In this document: piece after piece, positions 1-7,488 of the stretch | Numbering within the stretch: the first letter of the stretch is position 1 | Layout of the letters: the number at the start of each line of letters is the position of its first letter | Assembly: GCA_007122215.1 (NCBI GenBank) | Contig: SKUG01000188.1 | Location: 1 to 12,005, forward strand | Reading direction: 5' to 3' | Length of the DNA: 12,005 nt | DNA from: Thermoleophilia bacterium | GTDB lineage: Bacteria > Actinomycetota > Thermoleophilia > Gaiellales > SKUG01 | The notes under the pieces: generated by a model | The model's database searches: none | What the model was told of the DNA's origin: nothing | Seen by the model: only the letters and a program-made list of their open reading frames with translations | Made by a program: the position numbers and the translations under genes

Positions 1-3000
1 GACCTGCGGGCCGTCGCAACCGGCGGACAGGTCGAGCTGACCTGGACCAACCCGACCACCCCCGGCTTCGACCACGTGGAGATCCGTCGCTCCACCGACG
101 AGACCGTGGCGGGCCCGGTCGTGCACACCACCGCCGGGCCACTGGTGGCCAGCTGGACCGACACGGGCCTCACCGACGGGGTGCAGTACTTCTACGACGT
201 GCGGGCCGTGCGCAGCGACGGGACCGGTGCTCGCCCCGAGACCGGGGTCGTGCATGCCTCCCACTTCGACGACGCGACCTTCACCACGCTGCGCTGGCAG
301 GAGAACAGCGGCCACCTCAACCACTCCTGGCAGGGAGGAACGCAACACCCGCTGTTCAGCGGCCCTGACAACTCCACCGCCTACCCCGGGCCAATCGCGT
401 ATGGCCCGTTCTCATCACGCCACGTCTCCCGCTTCTACCTACCCACCGCAGGGGAGTGGACCTTCCACATGCAGGTCGAGCGGGTCAACTTCATCGTGCT
501 GCGCATCAACGGAGACACGGTCGTTGACGAGAACTGCACCGGATCAACCACGTGCACCTACACCACCGTCCTCACCCTTGGAGCCGGCTGGCACGATGTC
601 AGCGCGGATCACGGGAAGGCCTCCACCACAAACTGGTCAAGCCTCATGCGCCTCCGTTACGAGGGGCCCGGACAGCCCAACGCCGTGATACCGGGCGGCG
701 AGTACGGCGCATTCCCCCGTGTCGACGCCACGCCGAACACGGCTTCAGTTGCAGTCCTCGACCCCGACGCATCCACCCAGTGGCGGGGGGATGGTTCCCA
801 GGTCGCCGTCGCCTACAACTCTTCAGGAGGTGGGACGGGCTCTGGTGTTCGCCTCTACTACTCGATCGACGACGGAGCCTCGTGGACGGCCATCAGCCGC
901 ACCCTCGACGAGACCGGAACCTTCACCTGGACGTTGCCCGCGGAGGTCGAGGCCACGGGAACTGCTCGCATCCGCGCCGAGCTGCGAAGTGGAAGCGGCC
1001 GCATCCTCACCAGCAGCATGAGCCCACCCTTCACGATCGACACGCGCACCAACCCAGGACTTCCCGACGTGGTCGAACTCGAGGCGACCGGAACCGATGG
1101 CCAGGTCGAGCTCACCTGGACCGAGCCCGCACATCCGGACCTCACTGCCATCCACATCTACCGCTCGACGCAGGAGGCGCGCCAAGGCGTTCTGGTGCAC
1201 ACCCAGGCCTCCGGGGCTGGGGCATGGACCGACACGGGGCGCAGCAATGGCACGACCTACCACTACACCGTGCGCGCCGCAGACGGATCGGGCCGGGAGG
1301 CTCGGGAGCCACATCCGGGCGTCACGGGCAGCCACTATGCCGAGCAGCAGATGGAAACGCTGCGCTGGCAGGAGACGGGGCTTGCCACCCTGGCGCAGGA
1401 CTACTCGTCGAGCCCGTACTCGGGAACGCTCTTCAACGTCCCCTTCGGTGGGCCATGGTCCGGACGGCACTACCCCGGTGAGGTGCAGCGGACGCTGTGG
1501 GGCAGCCGACAGTTCGGCTGGGTGCGGGTCACTCGCCCCGGGCGCCAGCGCATTCGGGTCTGGTCGGACTTCGGTGGGCAGGCGAGGTTGTGGATCGGTG
1601 ACACCCTCATCGCGCACTCGACGGGAGGCTCGACGATCCTGGGCGAGCGGGTGGCCGGAACGATCGACCTGCCCGTCGGCTGGCATCGGGTGACCGTCCA
1701 GATGACCAAGGGGGCCACCTCAAACGAGGCTTTCTCTACTGAAACCGAGTACACGATCGCTGGCCCCGGGGAGCCGTTCCGGCATCTGGAACTGGAAAAC
1801 GTGGGATCACGCCCAGTTGCCCATGCAACTCCCAGTCCCGGATCGGTCTCGGTGCTATCCCCCGACGCCTCGACCCAGTGGCGAGGGGATGGCTCACATG
1901 TCGAGGTGGAGTTCAGCTCCGCAGGTGGAGGCGCCGGGGCAGGGGTCCGCCTGCACTACTCGGTCGATGACGGTGCCACCTGGACGGCAATGACGCGTAC
2001 CCTCGGGGAGGCCGGAACCCATGCATGGACGTTACCGTCGGAGATCAACGCCGTGGGGTCGGCTCGGATCAAGGCCCAGCTGCGGAACGCCGCGGGGCGC
2101 ATCCTCGTCGAGGATGTCAGCCCTGCGTTCACCATCGACACCCGTACCAATCCCGACCTTCCCGACGTCGACGGCCTACAAGCAGTGAGCGGTGATGGCA
2201 GCGTCACGCTGACCTGGAATGAGCCAGCACACCCGGACCTCTCCAGCATCCACGTCTATCGCTCTACCGAAGAGGGACGGCAGGGCACCCGCGTGCACGC
2301 CCAGCCCGCCGGCGGTGGAGGATGGACGGACTCGGGGCTCTCCAACGGCACCACCTACCACTACACCGTCCGGGCAGCAGACGGCACCGGGCGCGAGGCC
2401 CACCAGCCGCTGCGTGAGGGACTCGACCAGTCCCACTACCGGGAGCGAAACATGACGACGCTTGCATGGACGCGTCCGGGGCAGCGCATGGAGCTGACAT
2501 GGGGTACCACGACTCCGCCCGTCACCCAACTCGATCCCGGAGTCTCCCAGCGAACCAACTTTGGCGGCCGCCTGTCCGGGATGATCCACGTGACGACCCC
2601 GGGGGAGGTGCAGGTCATCACGCACACTTCCTACTATCGCCAGCAGCGGACCCTTGTCAACGGCAAGCCACTGGGCGAGCGGGTTGGCTGTACCTCCACG
2701 TACGGCTGCTCGGCAGGGGGCGCCATCGACCTGCCCGCAGGGTTCCACTGGATCATCGTTGAGTACGAGCAGACAGGGACGGCATTCGGTGAGAACAACA
2801 CCAACTGGGTTCGCGTTCGCCAGCCCGGCGGCTCCTGGTCCCAGGTTCCCCTGGCAGGGCTCGGGGTGCGCCCCACCGCAACCGCCACTCCGCATGCCGG
2901 GGGATCGCTGTCGATCGACGCCCCCACCGCCGGGATGCAGCTGGGCGGGGCCGGTGCCGACATCCCGGTGGCCTGGAGCGGCGGCCCGGCGGCCGAGTCG

Positions 3001-3870
3001 CGCCTGTCGTGGTCGGCCGACGACGGGGCGACCTGGCACGTCTTCGCGCGCGGCCTGCCAGACGACGGGATGGCGATGTGGCGGCCCCCCGGCGATCTCG
3101 ATACCGCAACCGCGCGGATCCGCGTCGAGCACCTCAACGCTGCGGGCCAGCTGCTGCGGAAGGCGACCTCCGACGCGTTCGAGCTCGTCACCGACCTCGG
3201 CCCGCCGTCCGACCTTGCCGTCGAGGCAGCCCCGGGCGGGCTGCGGGTCTCCTGGACGGACTCGGCCGACCCGCGGGCAGTCACGACCGAGGTCGCACGC
3301 TCCAACAGCCCGGGCGGGCCATGGACGATCCTCGGCACCACCACCGACGGCACCTGGCTCGACACTGCCTTCGAGGTCGGGGTGCGCCACCACTACCGCG
3401 TGCGCGCCCTCGACGCCGAGGGCCGCGCCAGCCGCGACATCGTCGACGGCGGCATCCTCGGCCGCTACTACCACGGTGAGAACCACGACGAGTTCCAGGG
3501 CGAGCGCATCGACCCAACGATCAACTTCAACTGGAGCTCGGGAAGCCCGCCACTCGTCAGCCAGAACAACTACTTCTCGATCCGCTGGGAAGGCTCGCTG
3601 CGTGCCACCGAGGCCGGCACCTGGCGCCTGCGATTCATCCATGACGACGGCTACCGCCTGTATGTCAACGGCATCCTCATCGCCGAGAACTGGGCGCAGT
3701 GCAGCAACTGCAACACCTCGCTTGCCCTGGGCCTGACCGAGGGCTGGCACGACGTGCGCATCGACTACTACGAGCGCACCTCGCTGGCCCAGATGCGTGT
3801 CTTTGCGATGCCGCCCTCGGCGACGTCCTGGACGATCGTTCCCGCCACGAGCTGGGGCATGCAGCCCAGC
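1..3870 (+). repeat. Tandem protein-module repeat: Ig-like + FnIII + PA14-like, about 1.1 kb per unit
   Basis: Three successive units share one domain order: 721-1818, 1819-2868 and 2869-3870. They are preceded by the tail (FnIII + PA14-like) of a further unit at 1-720. Equivalent landmarks in the first two full units are exactly 1098 bases (366 codons) apart: the TQWRGDGS segment near 769 and 1867, the Asp-box-like S-x-D-x-G-x-(S/T)-W at 862 and 1960, and the TVRAADG segment near 1264 and 2362. The third unit is shorter and much more diverged. DNA similarity between units 1 and 2 is obvious but many third positions differ, so the duplication is old rather than an assembly artefact. The PA14-like segments are the most variable part. 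Confidence 0.85.
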
Positions 3871-6444
3871 GAGAGCGGGATCTGGCTCACCCCGCCACAC
3901 ACCCTGCACGTCCACCCGACCGATGCCCAGCCCGGCACCCGCAACGCCACCGGCATCACCGTGCCCGATCCGCAGATGTCCTGGATCAACGCAGCCGGGG
4001 AGACCGAGCAGGCCCACGTCCAGGTGCTCAGCAGCAGCCTCCAGGACGTCGTGGCGCTCTGGCACCTCGACGGCAACGGCGACGATGCCACCGGCAACCG
4101 GCACGACCTCGAGGATGCCGGGCCGTTTGCCGCCAGCCAGCCCGGGTTCGGGGATGCCGTCGAGCCCACCGGAGCAGGTGGCGGGGCCCGCGCTCCCACC
4201 CACCCGGACTTCGACATGCCCGCCTTCACGGTGGAGGCGTGGGTCGAGCTCGACGCGCACCCGGCCAGCGAGGCAGACATCGTCTCGAGGATGCTGGCCT
4301 CGGGTGGGGGCGGCGAGCGGATGTTCGCGCTGTCGATCGACAGCTCGGGACGGCCCGTGGCCACGCTCACCACCGATGCCGAGACGACCCTCGTGACGGT
4401 CGTCGGCGCCGACCCGCTGGCGCTGGGCACCTGGACGCACCTCGCGCTCGTTGCCACCGGCGACGACGGCACGCTGCGGCTGATGGTCGACGGCGTGCCC
4501 GTGGGCGAGTCAGCGATCGGCGGGACGATCGACCGGCCCGCCGCGGCGATCTCCGTCGGCGAGCGCGAGGATGCCGGCGGGGGCGCATCCACGAACCGCT
4601 TCGAGGCCGGGCGGATCGACGACGTGCGGATCACCGCCCGCGCCCTGACCGCGGCCGAGGTCACCGGGCACGTGCGCACCGGCTACCCGCATGCCGCGGT
4701 GGTGTGGGACTCCGGACCAGGCGTTGCCCTGGCGCCCTGCCCGATGGCCGAGCGCTGCGAGGACATCCAGTACGACGCCGGGGCCGGTGGGCTGCTGCTC
4801 ACCGAGGAGGGGGCCCGCTGGTGGCCGAGCGCGCGGATGTACGACACCGCCGAGGCCGAGTGGACGGCGTGGTCGTGGGGGGACTGGTTCGAGGTCGCAC
4901 CGGGCGCGCCGACCGAGCTCTACGTCGACAACCTGGATGCCCAGTCGGGCTCACCCAACCCGACGATCACCGCGAGGCGCCCCGCGATGTCCTGGACCAA
5001 CAGCGCGACGCTCGAGGCAGATGCCCAGCGGGTGCAGGTCGTCACCACCCCGGTGGACGACAGCGTGCTCGGGCTCTGGGCGCTCGACGGCTCCACCGGG
5101 GATGCGTCTGCCTTCGGGGATGCCATCCAGCTCGCAGCGGGCACGCGGGCTCCCACGTTCGCTGATGGACCGGCGCAACTCGACGCCCAGGCGCTGACCT
5201 TCGACGACGGCTCCGACGGCGACCACGACGAGGCATGGATCCCCACCCGGACCGAGCGTGACTCGATGGCCCACAGCTGGGAGGCATGGGTCCGGGTCGA
5301 TGGCTGGACGGGATCCAGCGGCATCGGCACGACCAGCCTCGTCGCGCAGGGCGCTGGCGGCGGGGCCGAGCGCCTCGGCATCCTGCTGCGCGAGAGCGAC
5401 GGGGCGATCGGTCTGCAGTGGTCCGAGGGCGGGGTGCTGCAGGGCCCGCACTGGGTGGCGGCCGACGTGGGCCTGGGCACCTGGCAGCACGTCTACGCGA
5501 GCATCGACCCGGACGTTGGCTCGGCCACGCTGATGGTCGACGGGGCCGTGGCCAGCTCGTGGCCGGCGGGCCCGCTCGATGCGGCGTCGGGCCCGGTGCG
5601 CATCGGCCACGTCAGCGACGGATCCTTCGACCACCTGCACGGTGCGGTCGCCGATTTGCGGATCACCAGCCGCACCCACACCCCTGTAGAGGTCGCCGGG
5701 GCGCTGGCGACCTGGCGCCACCACGGCACGGTGATGTGGGACTCCGCGCCGGGCAGCTGGGAGCCCCACCCGGCGTGCCTCGCCGAGACCCGCTGCGCAG
5801 ACGTCACCTACGACACCGATGGCGAGGCGGGCACCGCCCGTGCGCTGGTACGGCCGGGCGGGCGCTACCACGCGCGAGCCCGGCACCGGCTCGATGGTGG
5901 CGGGGTGTCCCCGTGGAGCAGCTGGGACTGGTTTGCCACCGAGCCCCACCTCGAGGTCACCCTCACCGGGGCAGCCAGCATCGACTTCGATGCAGGCGAC
6001 GGCATGGGCCCCGGCGAGGAGGCCGTGGCCTCGTTCACGGCGGACGTCGACAGCACCGATGCGCTCGGCTACGTGCTCCTGGCCAGCGGCTCACACGACG
6101 ATGCGGCGCTGAGCTCGGGCAGCAACACGATCCCGCACTTTGGTCCTGCGTCGGGCCCGATCCCCTGGGACCACCCGGTGGCCGGCGCGCTCGGGCTGAC
6201 GCTGCTCGATGCCACCGGCGGCAAGGACGAGGACCGCTGGGGCATCCCCACCCACCTCGGAGACCCGGACGACCTGCACTGGGGCGGGCCGCGGCAGTCC
6301 ACGGGCATGGTCATCCACGACCGTTCCGGCATGGTCGAGGCTGCCGACGAGCTGAGCTTCGGGCTGCGCCTGCGCGTGGGCGACAGCCAGCCGGCCGGCA
6401 CCTACACGGGCACCTACACCCTGACGGCGGTGGCCCGGATCTAG
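1..6444 (+). CDS. Giant modular extracellular protein (FnIII / PA14-like / Ig-like repeats, two LamG domains), 5' partial
   Basis: The frame is open from base 1 to the TAG at 6442-6444, giving 2147 visible residues. The first bases already encode a fibronectin III strand (VELTWTNP), so the true start, and any signal peptide, lies upstream. The in-frame GTG at 76 is inside that domain and is not a start. Domain order by position: FnIII 1-276, PA14-like 277-700, Ig-like 721-1068, FnIII 1069-1350, PA14-like 1351-1800, Ig-like 1819-2166, FnIII 2167-2445, PA14-like 2446-2868, Ig-like 2869-3198, FnIII 3199-3456, clear PA14 3457-3870, two LamG-containing modules 3895-5940, and a C-terminal beta domain 5944-6441. 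Such domains bind carbohydrates or mediate adhesion in other proteins. No catalytic domain, LPxTG motif or terminal membrane helix is visible. A secreted or cell-surface role is inferred; the ligand is unknown. Lysine is very rare (six seen). Confidence 0.9.
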   Translation, partial: DLRAVATGGQVELTWTNPTTPGFDHVEIRRSTDETVAGPVVHTTAGPLVASWTDTGLTDGVQYFYDVRAVRSDGTGARPETGVVHASHFDDATFTTLRWQENSGHLNHSWQGGTQHPLFSGPDNSTAYPGPIAYGPFSSRHVSRFYLPTAGEWTFHMQVERVNFIVLRINGDTVVDENCTGSTTCTYTTVLTLGAGWHDVSADHGKASTTNWSSLMRLRYEGPGQPNAVIPGGEYGAFPRVDATPNTASVAVLDPDASTQWRGDGSQVAVAYNSSGGGTGSGVRLYYSIDDGASWTAISRTLDETGTFTWTLPAEVEATGTARIRAELRSGSGRILTSSMSPPFTIDTRTNPGLPDVVELEATGTDGQVELTWTEPAHPDLTAIHIYRSTQEARQGVLVHTQASGAGAWTDTGRSNGTTYHYTVRAADGSGREAREPHPGVTGSHYAEQQMETLRWQETGLATLAQDYSSSPYSGTLFNVPFGGPWSGRHYPGEVQRTLWGSRQFGWVRVTRPGRQRIRVWSDFGGQARLWIGDTLIAHSTGGSTILGERVAGTIDLPVGWHRVTVQMTKGATSNEAFSTETEYTIAGPGEPFRHLELENVGSRPVAHATPSPGSVSVLSPDASTQWRGDGSHVEVEFSSAGGGAGAGVRLHYSVDDGATWTAMTRTLGEAGTHAWTLPSEINAVGSARIKAQLRNAAGRILVEDVSPAFTIDTRTNPDLPDVDGLQAVSGDGSVTLTWNEPAHPDLSSIHVYRSTEEGRQGTRVHAQPAGGGGWTDSGLSNGTTYHYTVRAADGTGREAHQPLREGLDQSHYRERNMTTLAWTRPGQRMELTWGTTTPPVTQLDPGVSQRTNFGGRLSGMIHVTTPGEVQVITHTSYYRQQRTLVNGKPLGERVGCTSTYGCSAGGAIDLPAGFHWIIVEYEQTGTAFGENNTNWVRVRQPGGSWSQVPLAGLGVRPTATATPHAGGSLSIDAPTAGMQLGGAGADIPVAWSGGPAAESRLSWSADDGATWHVFARGLPDDGMAMWRPPGDLDTATARIRVEHLNAAGQLLRKATSDAFELVTDLGPPSDLAVEAAPGGLRVSWTDSADPRAVTTEVARSNSPGGPWTILGTTTDGTWLDTAFEVGVRHHYRVRALDAEGRASRDIVDGGILGRYYHGENHDEFQGERIDPTINFNWSSGSPPLVSQNNYFSIRWEGSLRATEAGTWRLRFIHDDGYRLYVNGILIAENWAQCSNCNTSLALGLTEGWHDVRIDYYERTSLAQMRVFAMPPSATSWTIVPATSWGMQPSESGIWLTPPHTLHVHPTDAQPGTRNATGITVPDPQMSWINAAGETEQAHVQVLSSSLQDVVALWHLDGNGDDATGNRHDLEDAGPFAASQPGFGDAVEPTGAGGGARAPTHPDFDMPAFTVEAWVELDAHPASEADIVSRMLASGGGGERMFALSIDSSGRPVATLTTDAETTLVTVVGADPLALGTWTHLALVATGDDGTLRLMVDGVPVGESAIGGTIDRPAAAISVGEREDAGGGASTNRFEAGRIDDVRITARALTAAEVTGHVRTGYPHAAVVWDSGPGVALAPCPMAERCEDIQYDAGAGGLLLTEEGARWWPSARMYDTAEAEWTAWSWGDWFEVAPGAPTELYVDNLDAQSGSPNPTITARRPAMSWTNSATLEADAQRVQVVTTPVDDSVLGLWALDGSTGDASAFGDAIQLAAGTRAPTFADGPAQLDAQALTFDDGSDGDHDEAWIPTRTERDSMAHSWEAWVRVDGWTGSSGIGTTSLVAQGAGGGAERLGILLRESDGAIGLQWSEGGVLQGPHWVAADVGLGTWQHVYASIDPDVGSATLMVDGAVASSWPAGPLDAASGPVRIGHVSDGSFDHLHGAVADLRITSRTHTPVEVAGALATWRHHGTVMWDSAPGSWEPHPACLAETRCADVTYDTDGEAGTARALVRPGGRYHARARHRLDGGGVSPWSSWDWFATEPHLEVTLTGAASIDFDAGDGMGPGEEAVASFTADVDSTDALGYVLLASGSHDDAALSSGSNTIPHFGPASGPIPWDHPVAGALGLTLLDATGGKDEDRWGIPTHLGDPDDLHWGGPRQSTGMVIHDRSGMVEAADELSFGLRLRVGDSQPAGTYTGTYTLTAVARI
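3895..4905 (+). repeat. LamG-containing module, copy 1, inside the giant protein
   Basis: This stretch begins with a fibronectin-like half (PQMSWINAAG, then HVQVLSSS). It passes into a LamG / concanavalin-like domain that starts VVALWHLDGNGDD near 4051 and runs to about 4680 (FTVEAWVEL, TWTHLALVA, LRLMVDGVPVG, GRIDDVRI). It then resumes a fibronectin-like half at AVVWDSGPG near 4696, ending with WTAWSWGDWFEV. The last half contains a C-x5-C pair at 4738-4758. The flanking halves read as one fibronectin-like domain with the LamG domain placed between its strands. This reading is inferred from sequence pattern alone. Confidence 0.65.
4915..5946 (+). repeat. LamG-containing module, copy 2, inside the giant protein
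   Basis: This is a second copy of the preceding module in the same order: PAMSWTNSATLEA and VQVVTTP, then a LamG domain opening LGLWALDGSTGD near 5068 (SWEAWVRVD, TWQHVYASI, ATLMVDGAV, VADLRITSR), then TVMWDSAPG near 5728, a C-x5-C pair at 5776-5796, and SPWSSWDWFATE. The MSW codons of the two copies start at 3976 and 4987 (337 codons apart), and the WDS codons at 4705 and 5737 (344 codons apart). The copies are therefore alike in layout with small length changes in the LamG part. Protein similarity is moderate and the DNA is well diverged. Confidence 0.65.
5944..6441 (+). other. C-terminal beta-rich domain of the giant protein
   Basis: The last 166 residues differ from all upstream modules. 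Recognisable pieces are GPGEEAVASFTADVDS, GYVLLASGS, LSSGSNTIP, a tryptophan-rich middle (DRWGIPTHL) and a terminal QPAGTYTGTYTLTAVA. This order (alternating strands, an SNTIP-like turn, then a final AGTYTG strand) resembles a domain I recall at the C-termini of surface proteins in Patescibacteria and some Gram-positives. That comparison is from memory and was not searched. There is no membrane helix or sortase motif after it, so the domain may itself be the wall-association or export end of the protein. Confidence 0.45.
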
Positions 6445-6477
6445 GGTGACGTCCCCGGAAGCGACGGACGCTGCCGC

Positions 6478-6483
6478 TAGTGT
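6478..6483 (+). promoter_or_regulatory. Candidate -10 box (TAGTGT) for the DUF389 gene
   Basis: TAGTGT fits the TANNNT -10 pattern and ends 6 bases before the GTG at 6490. No Shine-Dalgarno sequence is visible, as expected for a leaderless transcript. The following bases TGCGGGG also follow the equivalent box in front of the UbiD-family gene. No clear -35 element was identified. Confidence 0.4.
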
Positions 6484-6489
6484 TGCGGG

Positions 6490-7488
6490 GTGGTGCGACG
6501 GATCGTAGGGAGCTGGATCGAGGCCGGTGACAGGTACCGGGTGAGCTCGGATGCCCTGCTCGACGGGGTGCTGCCCGATGTTGGCGACACGCGCGCCAAG
6601 GCCTCCGCGTTCTGGGTGCTCCTGGGCTGCTCGGCCGTGATCGCCGCAACCGGAGTCCTGGCCGACTCCACGGCAGTCGTGATCGGGGCGATGGTGATCG
6701 CGCCGCTTGGTACACCGATCTACGGCATGGCGGCAGCGCTCGCGACGGGAATCCGGGTGCGGCCGGCGCTCATGCGGGTGATCGGCGGCGCGCTGCTGGC
6801 CATCGCGATCGGGGCGGCGGTCGACCTCGCCACGCTGCAGCGGTTTGCCGTCGATGCGAACCCCCAGGTGCTCGCGCGGGTGAGCCCTGGACTCAGCGAC
6901 CTGATGGTGGCCTTTGCCACGGGGATTGCCGGATCGATGGCGCTCGTGCGGACCGACATCTCCCCCGCCCTGCCCGGCGTGGCGATCGCGATCTCCCTCG
7001 TGCCGCCGCTGACGGTGGTGGGGATCACCCTCGCAGCGGGTCAGTGGGAGATGGCGTTCGGAGCCGCGCTGCTCTTTGGCACCAACATGCTCGCGATCCT
7101 CCTGGCAGGCCTGCTGGTCTTCTCCAGCGCACGGCTCGCACAGCCGTTCTCGGACGACCTCGTGCACAGCAGGCATGCGCGTGCGATGCTCGTCGGGGCC
7201 TCGATCGTCGTGGTGCTGCTGCTTGCCGGCGGCACCGCCCACACCGCGCGCCTGGCCGCCGAGGAGTCCGACGTGCGGGCGGCAGCTGCCGAGTTCGCCG
7301 AGGCACACGATGGCTGGGAGCTTGCGGCGGTGGTTCGCGAGGGCACGACCATCACCGTGACCTTCGTGGGCGATGGCAGCGAGCCGGCCCCGCGGGTGAC
7401 GGCTCGCTCACCCGGGCTGCGCGAGGTGCGTGGGGCAGGCGCGACGCTGATCATCGAGTTCGAGACCGGAGCCCGGGTGCAGCTATGA
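6490..7488 (+). CDS. DUF389 family integral membrane protein
   Basis: The 332-residue product is a polytopic membrane protein of the DUF389 (TIGR00341-like) family, whose biochemical role is not established. Its hydrophobic core has about seven predicted helices near residues 40-58, 61-88, 97-114, 135-153, 161-182, 188-212 and 233-255. Family hallmarks are FWVLLGCSAVIAATGVLADS, the VVIGAMVIAPLGTPIYG segment (residues 63-79) and FGTNMLAILLAG (196-207). A soluble C-terminal tail of about 75 residues follows (TITVTFVGDG, then ATLIIEFETG). Two GTG codons stand side by side at 6490 and 6493. Neither has a ribosome binding site, and a -10-like TAGTGT lies 6 bases upstream, so a leaderless start is likely. 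The gene begins 45 bases after the giant gene and its TGA overlaps the ATG of the next gene, so co-translation with it is probable. Confidence 0.88.
   Translation: MVRRIVGSWIEAGDRYRVSSDALLDGVLPDVGDTRAKASAFWVLLGCSAVIAATGVLADSTAVVIGAMVIAPLGTPIYGMAAALATGIRVRPALMRVIGGALLAIAIGAAVDLATLQRFAVDANPQVLARVSPGLSDLMVAFATGIAGSMALVRTDISPALPGVAIAISLVPPLTVVGITLAAGQWEMAFGAALLFGTNMLAILLAGLLVFSSARLAQPFSDDLVHSRHARAMLVGASIVVVLLLAGGTAHTARLAAEESDVRAAAAEFAEAHDGWELAAVVREGTTITVTFVGDGSEPAPRVTARSPGLREVRGAGATLIIEFETGARVQL

Noticed and set aside
76..78. GTG at 76 as the start of the giant protein
   Set aside because: It lies in the middle of a fibronectin III domain already under way at base 1, and there is no ribosome binding site or signal peptide after it.
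2176..4440. A 754-codon open frame on the minus strand opposite the giant gene
   Set aside because: It mirrors the codon bias of the plus-strand gene, whose domains are recognisable throughout. The minus-strand product is a low-complexity G/R/P/A-rich chain without any known domain.
6445..6489. A rho-independent terminator after the giant gene
   Set aside because: No convincing stem followed by a T-run is present in the 45-base gap, only short GC complementarities expected by chance.
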